Origin: Phycisphaerae bacterium
GTDB taxonomy: Bacteria; Planctomycetota; Phycisphaerae; Phycisphaerales; SM1A02
Direction: 5' to 3'
Assembly (NCBI GenBank): GCA_016795035.1
Contig: JAEUIT010000015.1
Coordinates: 49,455-113,454 of the forward strand
Length of the DNA stretch: 64,000 bases
Shown one piece after another: positions 27,664 through 37,333 of the stretch. The notes beneath the pieces were generated by a model. The model saw only the letters and a program-made list of their open reading frames with translations. It searched no databases and was not told the DNA's origin. The position numbers and the translations under genes were made by a program. How positions within the stretch are numbered: the stretch's first letter is position 1; the number at the start of each line of letters is the position of its first letter.

Positions 27664-28764
27664 TCAGGAGCCGTGCGTCGGCACCGCTCGCCGGAACGAG
27701 GCGACGAAGAGCGCGTCGTCGTCGACATCCTGATCGCCGTCGAGGTCGAGGTCGCGGGTGTCGGCCGCGGCGTCGAAGTACGCCGTCCAGTCCTCGATCG
27801 TGACGGCGCCGTCCTGATCCCAATCGGCGAATCCGAGCGCGGGCGGCAGCACCGCGCGCAGCGGGCGCGGCCCGCCATCGAGCGTGAACCCGCCCGCACG
27901 CTCACGAAGCGGCAGCTCGAGCCACACGCTCGCGGGCGCGAGAATCGGCAGCGACTCGTCGATCGAAAGCGTGACATGCGCCGCGAGGACCGGTCCGTCG
28001 TCCGTCGGGCGCACCGCGCTCAGGTCGCGGAGCGTCGGGTTGGCGTTCGCCAACTGCATCGCGACCGTACCGGCCGCCGTCGCGAAGGAGAGCCGTGCGT
28101 CGACGATGGGCCGCGCCCCGTCCGGACGAGCCGCGCCGAGCGTCAGCGCCCCGGTGAGTCCGCCGGTGATCTCCATGCCGCCGATCGACGCGCGGAAGGC
28201 GCCGTCGTCGAGAACGTAGCGCGAGAGCGCCGCATCGAGCGGACCGACCCGAGCCGGCGAGGCCGGCTGGTCGCCCGGCGCCACCGCGACGAATCGCCCG
28301 CGCACGTCGAGGTCGTCCGCCCACGAGAAGACGAGCCCTGCGGTGCGGGGTTGCCCGTCGGGACCGAGCGCGACCATCGGGCAGTCGGCGCCGAACCTCG
28401 AGACGAAAATCGACTTCGCCATGTCGAGGAGATCGCGGGCGAGATCCGAGTTGCCGTCGATGCAGGCCTGGTACCACGCGATGATGAGCTGCGTCACCTC
28501 CATGCGCCAATCGACGAGCGATGCGAAGCACGCGATCCCCTCGTCGGGATCGATGGCGGCGACCTCTTGGCAACACCGGAACGCGTCCTCGTATCCGTCA
28601 GACAGCGTCTCCGTCATCCGGTCACGCTCGCGCTTGCAGTCACATCCGACGAGCGACAGCGCCGCGATCGACGCGATCGCCAACCCTCCCCATCCGCCCC
28701 CATGCGCGATTCGACGCGCGTTTCGGCGCGCGGCCACGTCCATCCCATACGTCGTTCCGTCCAT
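27664..28764 (-). CDS. Lipoprotein with C-terminal EF-hand/dockerin-like pair
   Basis: A 366-residue protein whose signal peptide ends in a lipobox (ASIAALSLVGC, acylated Cys near residue 41). The next segment is rich in Cys and acidic residues (CDCKRERD ... FRCCQEVAAIDPDEGIACF), followed by a domain of alternating beta-like segments. The C-terminus has two calcium-loop-like sequences, DWDQDGAVTIEDW and DLDGDQDVDDD, resembling one dockerin repeat pair. The start is supported by GGAAAGGGG before the ATG. I do not recognise the central domain. The tail resembles those of two other secreted proteins in this window, though here it lacks the final Leu-Gly-Ala-Trp. Confidence 0.78.
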   Translation of the reverse strand: MDGTTYGMDVAARRNARRIAHGGGWGGLAIASIAALSLVGCDCKRERDRMTETLSDGYEDAFRCCQEVAAIDPDEGIACFASLVDWRMEVTQLIIAWYQACIDGNSDLARDLLDMAKSIFVSRFGADCPMVALGPDGQPRTAGLVFSWADDLDVRGRFVAVAPGDQPASPARVGPLDAALSRYVLDDGAFRASIGGMEITGGLTGALTLGAARPDGARPIVDARLSFATAAGTVAMQLANANPTLRDLSAVRPTDDGPVLAAHVTLSIDESLPILAPASVWLELPLRERAGGFTLDGGPRPLRAVLPPALGFADWDQDGAVTIEDWTAYFDAAADTRDLDLDGDQDVDDDALFVASFRRAVPTHGS

Positions 28765-29060
28765 GAGACACCCCTTTCCGTTCGAGTCCTGAATGAGAAC
28801 TTGGGCCGGAATTCGCCACCAAACGGTGCGCCGGTGGATGGCTCCCGTGTGCGCCGCATCCGGCGCCCGCTCGACGTGCGGTGCGAGCGACGGGCGGAAC
28901 TCTACCGCGGAATGTCGCAGGCTCGAAACGTGCTGCGCTTTTTCGGTGCGCGAGATTTTTCGCCGCGCGTGACAACGCGAGCGCCGTCGCGCCCGCGTTC
29001 GTCATGCACTCTGTGTTGCAGCTTCAGGCCGTTGACCCGCAGCGCGATCGCCTGGCGGGA

Positions 29061-29300
29061 TCACTCCGACGGGCAGCCCTTCACGAACTCCTGACGGAGC
29101 CGGTCATACTCGGCCTGATCGATCGCGCCGCAGTCGAGCGCGCGGCGAAGGTCGATGAGCTGCTGGCCCGTCGTCGGCTGCGGCGCCTTATGCACCGTGC
29201 CGCCGACGGCGACGCATCCGGTGAGGGTGGCGAGGAAGGCGGTGACGGCAAGCATCGACGCGACGGGCGAAAGTCGGGGGCGCTGCGTGAACGCGGTCAT
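29061..29300 (-). CDS. Small lipoprotein with SHOCT-like motif
   Basis: A 79-residue protein from the ATG at 29300, which has GGAG eight bases upstream. Its signal peptide is MLAVTAFLATLTGC with the acylated Cys at the end. After a short linker comes LIDLRRALDCGAIDQAEYDRL, which matches the SHOCT pattern (short helical segment, Gly, then acidic-Glu-Tyr/Phe). SHOCT modules are thought to mediate oligomerisation. The gene lies downstream of the carbonic anhydrase gene on the same strand, 120 bases away. Confidence 0.8.
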   Translation of the reverse strand: MTAFTQRPRLSPVASMLAVTAFLATLTGCVAVGGTVHKAPQPTTGQQLIDLRRALDCGAIDQAEYDRLRQEFVKGCPSE

Positions 29301-29420
29301 TTCGAAATCTCCAATGACACGAAGACATTCGGTACGACCGCCGCGCGTTCGGGCGCGGGCGGCGCGGGTACGGTACCGCGTCGACCGCACCGGGTGTGCA
29401 CGCCCGCCGACCGACGTCCT

Positions 29421-30260
29421 TCAGTGGTGCTGGTGACCGTGATCGTCGTTCGCCGCCTCGTGCTCGGACTCGCCATGGGCGATGTCGCCGTGCGGAGCGG
29501 CCGGACCGGCCTTCTCCGACTGCGGAGGCTGCGGCAGGAATCGGACCATCCCGGTGTCGAGGTCGTAGACCGCGGCGCAGATCCGGAGACGCCCCTTCTC
29601 CATCGCTTCGGACAGGATCGGGCTCTGCGAACGGAGTTTCGCGGCGACGTTCGCGGCGTTATGCCAGACGCAGTTGTGCACTGCGTCGCCGCCGTCGGCG
29701 ATCCCCTGCTTCACGACCGGGAGGATGTCCGCGACGACGGCCGGCAGGTGGCCGGGCAGTTCGCCGCCCTCCTTCGCAGTCGTGACGGCGGCCGCCACCG
29801 CGCCGCACTTCTCATGGCCCATCACGACGACGAGCTGCACGCCGAGATGTTCGACCGCGTACTCGAGCGACCCCATGCCGACGTCGTCGGCGGTGTTGCC
29901 CGCGACGCGCACGACGAAGAGGTCGCCGAGCTCCTGGTCAAAGACGAGTTCCGGCGGAACCCGCGAGTCGCTGCACGTGAGGATTCCGGCGAACGGGTGC
30001 TGGCCCTTCGCGAGATCGCTCCGGCGCGAGACATCGCGCGGCGTGTCGTTGTCCTTATTGCCGACGAACCGCGCGTTGCCCTCGACGAGCTTCTGAAGCG
30101 CCTCATCCGACGACACCGAGCCGAGCGCGCCGGCGAGCGGCGCCGTGTCCGCAGGTCCGATCGCCGTGCGTTCGCTGGCGCAGCCGGCGAGTGCGGCGAA
30201 CGGAAGCGAGGCGACGAGAAGGACGAGCGAGAGTCGAGAGACGGGCGTGCGCGTTTCCAT
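29421..30260 (-). CDS. Beta-carbonic anhydrase with lipoprotein signal and His-rich tail
   Basis: A 279-residue protein. The ATG at 30260 has GGAGAGGC just upstream and gives the lipoprotein signal LSLVLLVASLPFAALAGC. The beta-class zinc site is visible as GILTCSDSRVPPE (Cys and Asp-Arg dyad near residue 100) and VVMGHEKCGAVAAAV (His and Cys near residue 150). The domain should interconvert CO2 and bicarbonate. The lipobox places it at a membrane surface outside the cytoplasm. The C-terminal 25 residues are rich in His and acidic residues (HGESEHEAANDDHGHQHH) and may bind metal. It is probably transcribed separately from the flotillin gene, because a hairpin lies between them. Confidence 0.92.
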   Translation of the reverse strand: METRTPVSRLSLVLLVASLPFAALAGCASERTAIGPADTAPLAGALGSVSSDEALQKLVEGNARFVGNKDNDTPRDVSRRSDLAKGQHPFAGILTCSDSRVPPELVFDQELGDLFVVRVAGNTADDVGMGSLEYAVEHLGVQLVVVMGHEKCGAVAAAVTTAKEGGELPGHLPAVVADILPVVKQGIADGGDAVHNCVWHNAANVAAKLRSQSPILSEAMEKGRLRICAAVYDLDTGMVRFLPQPPQSEKAGPAAPHGDIAHGESEHEAANDDHGHQHH

Positions 30261-30322
30261 GCCTCTCCGATCGGGGGCGATCGTGAGGGAATCCACAGTT
30301 TCTCTACCGAAGCGAAAACGCA

Positions 30323-30359
30323 CCGCCGCCTCCGAGCGCAAAACGTGCGGAGGCGGCGG
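30323..30359 (-). terminator. Terminator hairpin downstream of the flotillin gene
   Basis: A perfect 12-base stem CCGCCGCCTCCG / CGGAGGCGGCGG around a 13-base loop. Read on the minus strand it is followed by TGCGTTTTCG. It lies 70 bases after the flotillin stop and before the carbonic anhydrase start. Confidence 0.75.
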
Positions 30360-30428
30360 CGACGATTCGGTCTTCGCGGGTTATGCCGGCCGTAGCGAAC
30401 GGCCAGCGCGGGCGGCCCGAGCGCGCCG

Positions 30429-32099
30429 TTAGGTTGCGGGACTCGTCGGCGGCGGTGGCGTGCGGTCGTCCTTCGACAGCGTGCCGAGCGCGGCGGGGAG
30501 TTCGACGCCCGCTTGCCGCGCGAGCTCATGCAGGCGCGGCAGGCTGTTGACGATGCCCGCGAGGAAGTTGCTCGTCGCGTTGCGGCCGTTGCCGTCGACG
30601 CCGGTGTCCCACACGGTGATCTTGTCGATCTTCAGGTTCGAGATCGCCTTCACCTGTTCGGCGACGAGCTTCGGCAGCTGTTCGATGAGAAGGAGCGTCG
30701 GGCCGACCTGCGAATCCTGGCCGCAGCTTTCGATGAGCTTGCGATAGCCCTCGGCCTTCGCTTCGAGGACGAGTCGCACGCCCTCGGCCTCGGCCTGGTA
30801 CTTCGCGGTGATGGCGTCGGCCTCGCCGCGCGCCTCGATGCGGCGCTTCTCGGCTTCCGCCTCGGCGGCAACGGTGATGCGCTTGGCCTCGATCTCCTGC
30901 GGCGCGATCGTCTCCTTCGCCATGCGCGCGACCTCCTGGTCGCGCTGCGCGAGCAAGATCGCCTCGGCCGCCTTCGCGGCCGCGACTTCCTTGCGGCGAC
31001 GGCTTTCGGCCTCGACTTCGCCGAGTTCGGCGGCGGTCCTCGCGATCTTCGCCCGCGACGTGTTCTCGCCGGTGACGGCCTGCGCCTCCGATTCCGCGAC
31101 GCGCACGCGCTGTTCCTGCTCCGCCATCTTCTTCGCCGCGAGCGTTTCTGACGCACGCTGGGCGACCGTCACTTCGCGGTCGCGCTGGGCCGCCGCTTCG
31201 GCCGTGATCGCTTGCGCCTCGAGCGCCGCGATCGCCGCACGCCGCGACGCGTCGGCTTCCTTCTTGCCTTGTTCCGAACGGGCGATTTCGGCTGCAACGC
31301 TGACTTCGCGTTCGCGCACCGCGAGCGCCTCGCCGGTCGCGCCTTCGCGTTCCTGCTGCGCGACTTCGACCTTCGCGCGGTTGATCGCTTCGGCCGCGGC
31401 GCGCTTGCCGATGGCTTCGATGTAGCCCGACTCGTCGGTGATGTCGCGCACGTTCACGTTGATCAGCTCGAGGCCGATCTTGTTGATCTCCTGCGCGACG
31501 TTCTCGTTGATGAGCTTCATGAACTTCTCGCGATCCTTGTTGATCTCCTCGATCGTGAGGGTCGCGATGACGAGACGAAGCTGGCCGAGGATGATGTCCT
31601 GCGCCTGGTCGCGGATCTGCTGCGTGGTGAGGTTGAGCAGGCGCTCCGCGGCGTTATTCATCAGGACGGGATCCGTCGAGATGCCGACCGTGAAGGTCGC
31701 CGGCACGTTGACGCGGATGTTGTTCAGGCTAAGCGCGCCGCTGAGCGGGATGTCGATCACCATCGGCTCGAGCGAGAGGTACGCCCAGTCCTGGATGAGC
31801 GGCCAGACGACCGTTCCGCCGCCGTGCATGCACTTCGCGGCCTTGCCTCCCGACACGCGGCCATAGATCACGAGGATGCGGTTCGACGGGCAGCGGCGGT
31901 AGTAGCGGAAAACGAGGAGCGCCACCACGACGAGGACGAAGAGCACCGCCACGACGACGCCGAGCCAGAGAAGCGACTGCGTGGCCCGGGGCTCGAGGAG
32001 GCCGCCGCCTCCGCCGTCACGCTGCCCGAACGCGATGGCTGCAACGCCGAGCGCCGCACATGCCGCGAGACCGATCACCGTTCCGACTCTCGTCTTCAT
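30429..32099 (-). CDS. Flotillin-like SPFH/band-7 membrane scaffold protein
   Basis: A 556-residue protein. The ATG at 32099 is preceded by GGGAGGGAG. An N-terminal signal-like segment is followed by a strong transmembrane helix (LLWLGVVVAVLFVLVVVALL). The SPFH domain then reads RILVIYGRVSGGKAAKCMHG, PMVIDIPLSGALSLNNIRV and ELINVNVRDITDESGYIEAI. A long Ala/Glu/Arg coiled coil (about residues 240-460) with EAEAEKRRIEARGEADA repeats is typical of flotillins. The tail is Pro/Thr-rich. Flotillins organise membrane microdomains. The NfeD-like gene lies directly upstream in the same direction, the standard flotillin partner arrangement. Confidence 0.93.
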   Translation of the reverse strand: MKTRVGTVIGLAACAALGVAAIAFGQRDGGGGGLLEPRATQSLLWLGVVVAVLFVLVVVALLVFRYYRRCPSNRILVIYGRVSGGKAAKCMHGGGTVVWPLIQDWAYLSLEPMVIDIPLSGALSLNNIRVNVPATFTVGISTDPVLMNNAAERLLNLTTQQIRDQAQDIILGQLRLVIATLTIEEINKDREKFMKLINENVAQEINKIGLELINVNVRDITDESGYIEAIGKRAAAEAINRAKVEVAQQEREGATGEALAVREREVSVAAEIARSEQGKKEADASRRAAIAALEAQAITAEAAAQRDREVTVAQRASETLAAKKMAEQEQRVRVAESEAQAVTGENTSRAKIARTAAELGEVEAESRRRKEVAAAKAAEAILLAQRDQEVARMAKETIAPQEIEAKRITVAAEAEAEKRRIEARGEADAITAKYQAEAEGVRLVLEAKAEGYRKLIESCGQDSQVGPTLLLIEQLPKLVAEQVKAISNLKIDKITVWDTGVDGNGRNATSNFLAGIVNSLPRLHELARQAGVELPAALGTLSKDDRTPPPPTSPAT

Positions 32100-32152
32100 C
32101 GAACTCCCTCCCGAGATGCGCCGCGGGGTGCGGCGAGATGCGTTCGTTCCGA

Positions 32153-32770
32153 TCACAGGCGACGCACGGTCACCGTGTTGTCGCCGTTCGCCCGCACGAT
32201 CTTGATGCGCGTTCGCGGGGGAATCTCGTCGGACTCCGACACCGCATACACGTAGCGCTGCCGTTCGCCCACCACCGCCATGACTTGCCCGCGTCCTTGG
32301 CCCGCCGCGGGGACGACGGTGTACGCCTCAGCCTCGATGCCGACGTACTGGTCGAGCGTGACGTTGCCGCTCGCCGTGAGCGAGCGCGTGGCGCGAAGCA
32401 GGTAGACGAGGAGCATGCTGAGGACGAGTCCGCCTGCAACGCCAACGAGCGCGCTCACGCCGGCGGACCAGCCGCTTCCGCGATAGCCGCCGAGGCCGGT
32501 CCACCCAAAGCCCATCGCGAACGTCAGGACGCCTTGCACCGACAGGAGCGCCATGCCGAAGTTCGAGATCGCGTGGCCGTCGGCGTGCGTGCCCGCGTCG
32601 CCCCCGTGCATGCCGTCGCCCGTGTGCATGTCGCCCGCGCCGCCGTCGTCGCCGCCGATGCCGAGCAACGCCAGCGCGATGCGAATGGCATATCCGAACG
32701 TTCCCACGAGCGCGGGCACCGAGAACCACGCCGCGCCGTCCTCAAACAGAAGTTCCATCAAGGACGCCAT
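32153..32770 (-). CDS. NfeD-like membrane protein, flotillin partner
   Basis: A 205-residue protein with about three transmembrane helices. A His/Asp/Gly-rich extramembrane loop (GDMHTGDGMHGGDAGTHADG) lies between the first and second helix. A C-terminal OB-fold-like domain (YVGIEAEAYTVVPAAGQG ... TRIKIVRANGDNTVTVRRL) matches NfeD1b. It is 53 bases upstream of the flotillin gene on the same strand. NfeD proteins of this class associate with flotillins in membrane microdomains. The His-rich loop is not standard and might bind metal. Confidence 0.85.
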   Translation of the reverse strand: MASLMELLFEDGAAWFSVPALVGTFGYAIRIALALLGIGGDDGGAGDMHTGDGMHGGDAGTHADGHAISNFGMALLSVQGVLTFAMGFGWTGLGGYRGSGWSAGVSALVGVAGGLVLSMLLVYLLRATRSLTASGNVTLDQYVGIEAEAYTVVPAAGQGRGQVMAVVGERQRYVYAVSESDEIPPRTRIKIVRANGDNTVTVRRL

Positions 32771-32849
32771 TGGGCGGAGACTATAGCAACGATCCCGTGC
32801 CTCGTCGGCGACGCGTCGAACTTCGAACGCGGACTGCGACGGTGCCGTG

Positions 32850-34985
32850 TTAGCTTCGCCCGGCGTCGCGTCGAGCCCACCGCGCCGCCACTCGCGGCGC
32901 CTCTGCCATCGCCCACACGACGAAGAGCAGACCGTCGAAGGTGATTGGCCGAAGGATCCCGTACATCAGCATCACCATCGGGTCGCTGCCGCTTCGATTG
33001 AATCTCGTCGCCCACGGCACGGCGCGCCATCCGAGCCCGGGCGTGGAGAGGACCGTGCCGAGCGCAAGCGCCAGCAGCGTGGCGAAGCCGCCGACGAGCC
33101 AGGCCGGCGCGCGCATCCAGCGCGGCGCGAGCGCGATGAGCGAGCCGGCGACGACCGCGCATTCGCTCGTCATCGCGAAGAACGTCGCGGGCGACTCGCG
33201 GACGAATCTCGCCGTTGCATAGAAGCGCGGCGTCGCAAACGAGAACGACAGCCCGACGCCCGGCGAATCCGGCACCGCCACGGGGCCCACCTGCAGGTCG
33301 AACCCGAGCGACGCGAGCGCGACGAGCGGCGCGACGGCGACGGGGATCGCGAGCGCGCGGAGCGTCCACCGCACGGTGGCCGACCGCTGCGGCGCGCACG
33401 ACGCCCACACGAACGCAACCGCGAAGAGGAGGCTCACGATGTGCCACGACACGAACGCTCCGCCCTCCGGGGTCGGCGCGAGGAGGTATCGGCTCAGGAA
33501 GACCTGGAGGATCGCCGCGGACCCGAGCAGGAACTCCCAACCGAGCGGAGGCGCGATCGGTTCGAGCGGCGACGGCTGCCGAGCGCGAAGGTACAGGAGG
33601 GCGCACGAGATCGCGACGAACGTGTACGCCGCCTGCTGCCCTCCGAGCGACTCGCGCGGCCCGGAGAACGTGAAGCTGAATCCGAGTCCCCATGCGCCGA
33701 CCGCGGCCACCATCATCGCGCAGAGGACAAGCGCGATCGCGATCGACGCGACCGAGAGCGCGTAGGCGCCGGCGGCGCGGAGCCGCGTCGCCACGATGAG
33801 GCACCAGAGAGGCAGCGCGATCGCCGCGAGGCGCGCGACCGTGCCGGCGACGGCGACGAGCGTCCAGTGCGGTTGATCGGTCTCGCCGACCCAGCCCGTG
33901 CCGCGGTCCCACATGCCCTGCAAGTCCCAGTATCCGCAGAGGTAGATCGTCGAGATCAGGAAACCGAAGGCCGGCACGATCAGCGAGGCGGCGAGAAGGA
34001 GCGAGAGAAGCCCCGGCCGCGCGACTCCGAGGCGCCACGACGCATGCATGAGCGCGATGGCCGTCAGTGCGAGAAGGCCGAACACCACCGACGTGAACGT
34101 GTGGTTCGCGGGAAAGAGCGAGCGCGACGACTCCACCGCCACGAACGTCCAGAGAAGGACGGCTGCAACGAGGAGCGATCGCGGCGCGGCGACCGTGGCG
34201 GGCGCGTCGACGGCGTTCGCCGCAACGCGGAGTCGTCGCACGCCGACGAGCGCGGACACGCAACCGGCGCCGACGATGGCGAGGCCGCCCATCACGCCCA
34301 AGGCGGCCCACTGTTCGAGATCGCCCGACTGCGAGTGCCATTGCGGATACGGTTCGAGCCATGGCCGGAGGATGAGCGGCACGTTCGCGGCGGCGTAGAC
34401 GACCGCGCCCGCGAGAGGCACAAGGCCGCGCCGCGGAAGGCCGAGCGCGGACCATCGGCCGCGAAGGGACAGCGCGATCGACGTCATGAGCGCGATGCGC
34501 AGGAGCGGAATCGACGCCGACGCAACCGCGACGCGATCGACGTCGCTCGGCGTCAGGGTCGAGGTGTCGAGCGGCCGCGCGACGATGGCCGCACTGACCG
34601 CGAGGAGGATGGCTGGTGTCGAGAGCGCGAGGAGCCGCGCCGCCGCCCTCCACCACGTGGAGCGGGCCGACTCGAGCGGCGTCGACGCGATCCAGAGGAC
34701 GGCCGCCAAGAGAAGGATGTGCGCGACGTCAAAGCACGGCGGAGTCGTGAGAAGCCACACGAACCAACCGACCGCCGCTCCGCGCACGAACGGCACGAAC
34801 GCGAGGACGCCGAGGACGACGGCGCCGAGGAGCGTCACGCTCGACAGCGCGGCGTTCGCGGCGACGTCGGAACGGCCTGCGTCGCGCGACACGCGCACCG
34901 GCAGCCCGCACTCCGGGCAGGTGGCGTCGCCCTCGCGACCGCGAATGTCGTACCCGCACCGGAGACAGGTTTCCCGAGCCGACAT
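32850..34985 (-). CDS. Polytopic membrane protein with N-terminal zinc ribbon
   Basis: A 711-residue protein. Residues 8-30 form a zinc ribbon, CLRCGYDIRG ... CPECGLPV, then about 16 hydrophobic helices fill the rest. GAGGGAGTCC before the ATG supports the start. This CGYDxRG/CPECG plus membrane architecture is common in planctomycete genomes and recurs twice more in this window (near 35.1 and 60 kb). I do not recognise a catalytic motif. No neighbour gives a functional hint. Confidence 0.8.
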   Translation of the reverse strand: MSARETCLRCGYDIRGREGDATCPECGLPVRVSRDAGRSDVAANAALSSVTLLGAVVLGVLAFVPFVRGAAVGWFVWLLTTPPCFDVAHILLLAAVLWIASTPLESARSTWWRAAARLLALSTPAILLAVSAAIVARPLDTSTLTPSDVDRVAVASASIPLLRIALMTSIALSLRGRWSALGLPRRGLVPLAGAVVYAAANVPLILRPWLEPYPQWHSQSGDLEQWAALGVMGGLAIVGAGCVSALVGVRRLRVAANAVDAPATVAAPRSLLVAAVLLWTFVAVESSRSLFPANHTFTSVVFGLLALTAIALMHASWRLGVARPGLLSLLLAASLIVPAFGFLISTIYLCGYWDLQGMWDRGTGWVGETDQPHWTLVAVAGTVARLAAIALPLWCLIVATRLRAAGAYALSVASIAIALVLCAMMVAAVGAWGLGFSFTFSGPRESLGGQQAAYTFVAISCALLYLRARQPSPLEPIAPPLGWEFLLGSAAILQVFLSRYLLAPTPEGGAFVSWHIVSLLFAVAFVWASCAPQRSATVRWTLRALAIPVAVAPLVALASLGFDLQVGPVAVPDSPGVGLSFSFATPRFYATARFVRESPATFFAMTSECAVVAGSLIALAPRWMRAPAWLVGGFATLLALALGTVLSTPGLGWRAVPWATRFNRSGSDPMVMLMYGILRPITFDGLLFVVWAMAEAPRVAARWARRDAGRS

Positions 34986-35105
34986 CGGCGGACTCCCTCA
35001 CACGTCCGACGCGTCGGCGTCGGCAACGCGGAGATCGTACCGCCGACGCCGCCGCTTCCGCGGCACGCGTGCCCGCAACGCGGAGACCGTCGCACATCGC
35101 GAGCG

Positions 35106-35591
35106 CTAGCCCTGGGCCGCGGCGGCGCGGCGGGCCGCCTCCCTAATGACGTCGCGCTCCTGGGCGTCGAGCGTGCGGCCACATTCCGGGCACCGGTCGG
35201 CATCGGGCCTGAGTCCGGCGAGCGAGTGGCCACAGGCTCGGCACGTCGGCACGCCGCAGTCGAGGAGGGACGAACGCAGCGAGGCCGCCCCGCTCCGTCG
35301 ATGCATCCAGCGGATCAGGAGGAGGACGGCTGCAACGACGAGGAGGATGGCGAGGTCGCCGCGAAACCGCGCGAGTGCCCCGAGCGGCACGTTCGCGAGC
35401 GCGAAGCGGACGAGAACGAGGAGCCCGATCGCACCGACTGCGACGACGGCGATGCCTACGACGAGATCGCGAGGTCGGGTCTCCCCGGCGAATCGCGCGA
35501 GCGCGGCGTCGCGCGTCTCGTCGTCGGGAAATCGCGCGAACTCCGGCAACCCGCGGAGCGTCAAATGATGGAGGGTGCGCTTCGACGCCAC
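35106..35591 (-). CDS. Membrane protein with C-terminal zinc ribbon
   Basis: About 161 residues from a GTG at 35591; the start is uncertain, since the frame is open far upstream and no ribosome-binding site is seen. The N-terminal half includes LRGLPEFARFPDDETRDAAL. Two transmembrane helices follow (DLVVGIAVVAVGAIGLLVLV and RGDLAILLVVAAVLLLI). A C-terminal zinc ribbon reads CRACGHSLAGL ... CPECGRTLD. It is a sibling of the neighbouring zinc-ribbon membrane gene with the domain order reversed. The function is unknown. Confidence 0.65.
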   Translation of the reverse strand: MASKRTLHHLTLRGLPEFARFPDDETRDAALARFAGETRPRDLVVGIAVVAVGAIGLLVLVRFALANVPLGALARFRGDLAILLVVAAVLLLIRWMHRRSGAASLRSSLLDCGVPTCRACGHSLAGLRPDADRCPECGRTLDAQERDVIREAARRAAAAQG

Positions 35592-35797
35592 GGCTGGCGC
35601 GACAGCGTAACGACGAGACCGACGAGCGGCGTGCGTCTCCCGAGGTCGCCTAACACCCGTACGACTGCGGCCGCTCGTACGATCTCGGCGTGGCAGCCCT
35701 TGGACCGACGGCGCTCCCCTCCTCCGTTCCGATGCACGAGGCGCACCGCCGGCTCGGCGCGCCGCGCGCGACTCGCTCCGCGTCGGCGTGTAGGATC

Positions 35798-37333
35798 TCA
35801 GCCCCACGCGCCCAAGAGAAGCGCGAGGTCGCTCGCGGTGACGACGCCGTCGTCGTCGAGATCGGCGCCCTCGTCGGTCGAGCCCCAGGCGCCGAGCAGG
35901 ATCCCGAGATCCGCGGCGTCGACGTCTCCGTCGCAGTCGAGATCGCCCTGCACGCATGCCGGCGGCCCGGGCTGAAACTCGTGGGCGCCGCGGTCGATGA
36001 TGGGCGCACGCCCCACGCCCGCGTCGGGTGCGGAGGGCTCGTCGTAGAAGCGCGGGAGACCTGCAACGTCGACATCGATCGGCACGTTCCACTCGAGGTT
36101 GCTGCCCGAGTCGATCGCCGGGCTCAGGCCTGCAACGCGGAGATCGTCGTCGAGCGTGCCGACGGCGTTGTCCGCGCCGTCGACGTCGACGAAAACCGGG
36201 TCGACCGCGAGATTCCCGGCGCCGGTGAACCCGCCCTGGACGATCGTGTGCTCGACGACGATCGTCGGCGCGCCGGGCGACTGGATCTGCTGACCCGCGT
36301 TGCCCCACAGGATCGAGTTGTGCACGATGCAGGTGCCGCCGTTGAGCTTCGCGATCGCCCCTCCGAGATTGACCGCTCCGGCCGCGTTTCCGGCCATCGT
36401 GCAGTTCAGGATGTGCACCGAGCCCGTCGAGATCAGGAGGCCGCCGCCGAGGCCGGCCGAGTTCGCCTTGTTGCCGGAGAAGAGACAGTTCACGACGGTG
36501 GAGTTCGAACCGGCGCTCGTGCAGAAGATCGCGCCGCCCCCCGTCCCCCCCGACGTGTTGCCCGCGAACCGGCAATTCTTGACCGTCGCCACCGCGGCGC
36601 TCGTCAGGCTGATGGCGCCGCCGTTGCCGTTCGTGGAGTTATTGAGGAACGAGCAGCGATCGATCGTCACGACGCTCAGGCCGACGCGATGAATCGCGCC
36701 GCCGCCGCCGGAGGAGTTCGATTCGAAAGTGCATGCCGTGATGGTCGCGTTGACGCCCGCGCCATTCAGCGACACGGCGCCGCCGAATGCGGTGGCGGCT
36801 CCCGAGGTCGCGACGTTCGAGAGGAACGTGCACTCGAGGATGAGCGGCTGCGCGTTGCCGTTGATGGCGATGGCACCGCCATTCTGCGCGGTGTTTCCGA
36901 GAAACACGCACTCGCGGACGATCGGCGCGGTGACGGCTGCAACGCCGTTGATCAGGATCGCGCCGCCGTTCGTCGCACCGCCGGCGGGCTTCGCGTTCTG
37001 GATCGTGAAGCCTTCGACGATCGCCGCCGCGGACTCCCCGGATTGAAAGACGAAGGCGCGGTCGACGAGATCGCACTCGATGATGCAGGCCCCGGGTCCG
37101 TTGGCGGAGTGGAGATGAATCGCCTTCCCGCCGAAGTCGAGCGCGCGGTTGTCGGCACCGGCGTAGGTGCCGTCGGCCACGACGATCTCGTCGCCGTTGG
37201 TCGCGGCCGCAATCGCCGCCTTCAGCGTTGCTTGGTCCGCGGGCACGTGGATGACGGAGGCGTTCGCGCTTGCGGCCGAGACGGCGATGATGCACCCGAC
37301 ACCGGACTGAAGGAACGGCTGAAGTCGTCGCAT
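35798..37333 (-). CDS. Secreted right-handed beta-helix protein with dockerin-like tail
   Basis: A 511-residue protein from the ATG at 37333, which has GAGAGGACC upstream. A signal peptide (QSGVGCIIAVSAASANA) is followed by HVPADQATLKAAIAAATNGD and ADGTYAG, the opening of Pmp-like or choice-of-anchor Q beta-helix proteins. Repeated turns such as FLGNTAQNGGAI, FAGNTSGGTGGGAIF and FSGNKANSAGLGGG make up the helix. The C-terminus is a pair of EF-hand loops, DLDCDGDVDAADLGILLGAW and DLDDDGVVTASDLALLLGAW. Such tails are taken to be dockerin type I-like modules. The protein is probably extracellular or surface-attached, with no enzyme signature. Confidence 0.88.
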   Translation of the reverse strand: MRRLQPFLQSGVGCIIAVSAASANASVIHVPADQATLKAAIAAATNGDEIVVADGTYAGADNRALDFGGKAIHLHSANGPGACIIECDLVDRAFVFQSGESAAAIVEGFTIQNAKPAGGATNGGAILINGVAAVTAPIVRECVFLGNTAQNGGAIAINGNAQPLILECTFLSNVATSGAATAFGGAVSLNGAGVNATITACTFESNSSGGGGAIHRVGLSVVTIDRCSFLNNSTNGNGGAISLTSAAVATVKNCRFAGNTSGGTGGGAIFCTSAGSNSTVVNCLFSGNKANSAGLGGGLLISTGSVHILNCTMAGNAAGAVNLGGAIAKLNGGTCIVHNSILWGNAGQQIQSPGAPTIVVEHTIVQGGFTGAGNLAVDPVFVDVDGADNAVGTLDDDLRVAGLSPAIDSGSNLEWNVPIDVDVAGLPRFYDEPSAPDAGVGRAPIIDRGAHEFQPGPPACVQGDLDCDGDVDAADLGILLGAWGSTDEGADLDDDGVVTASDLALLLGAWG

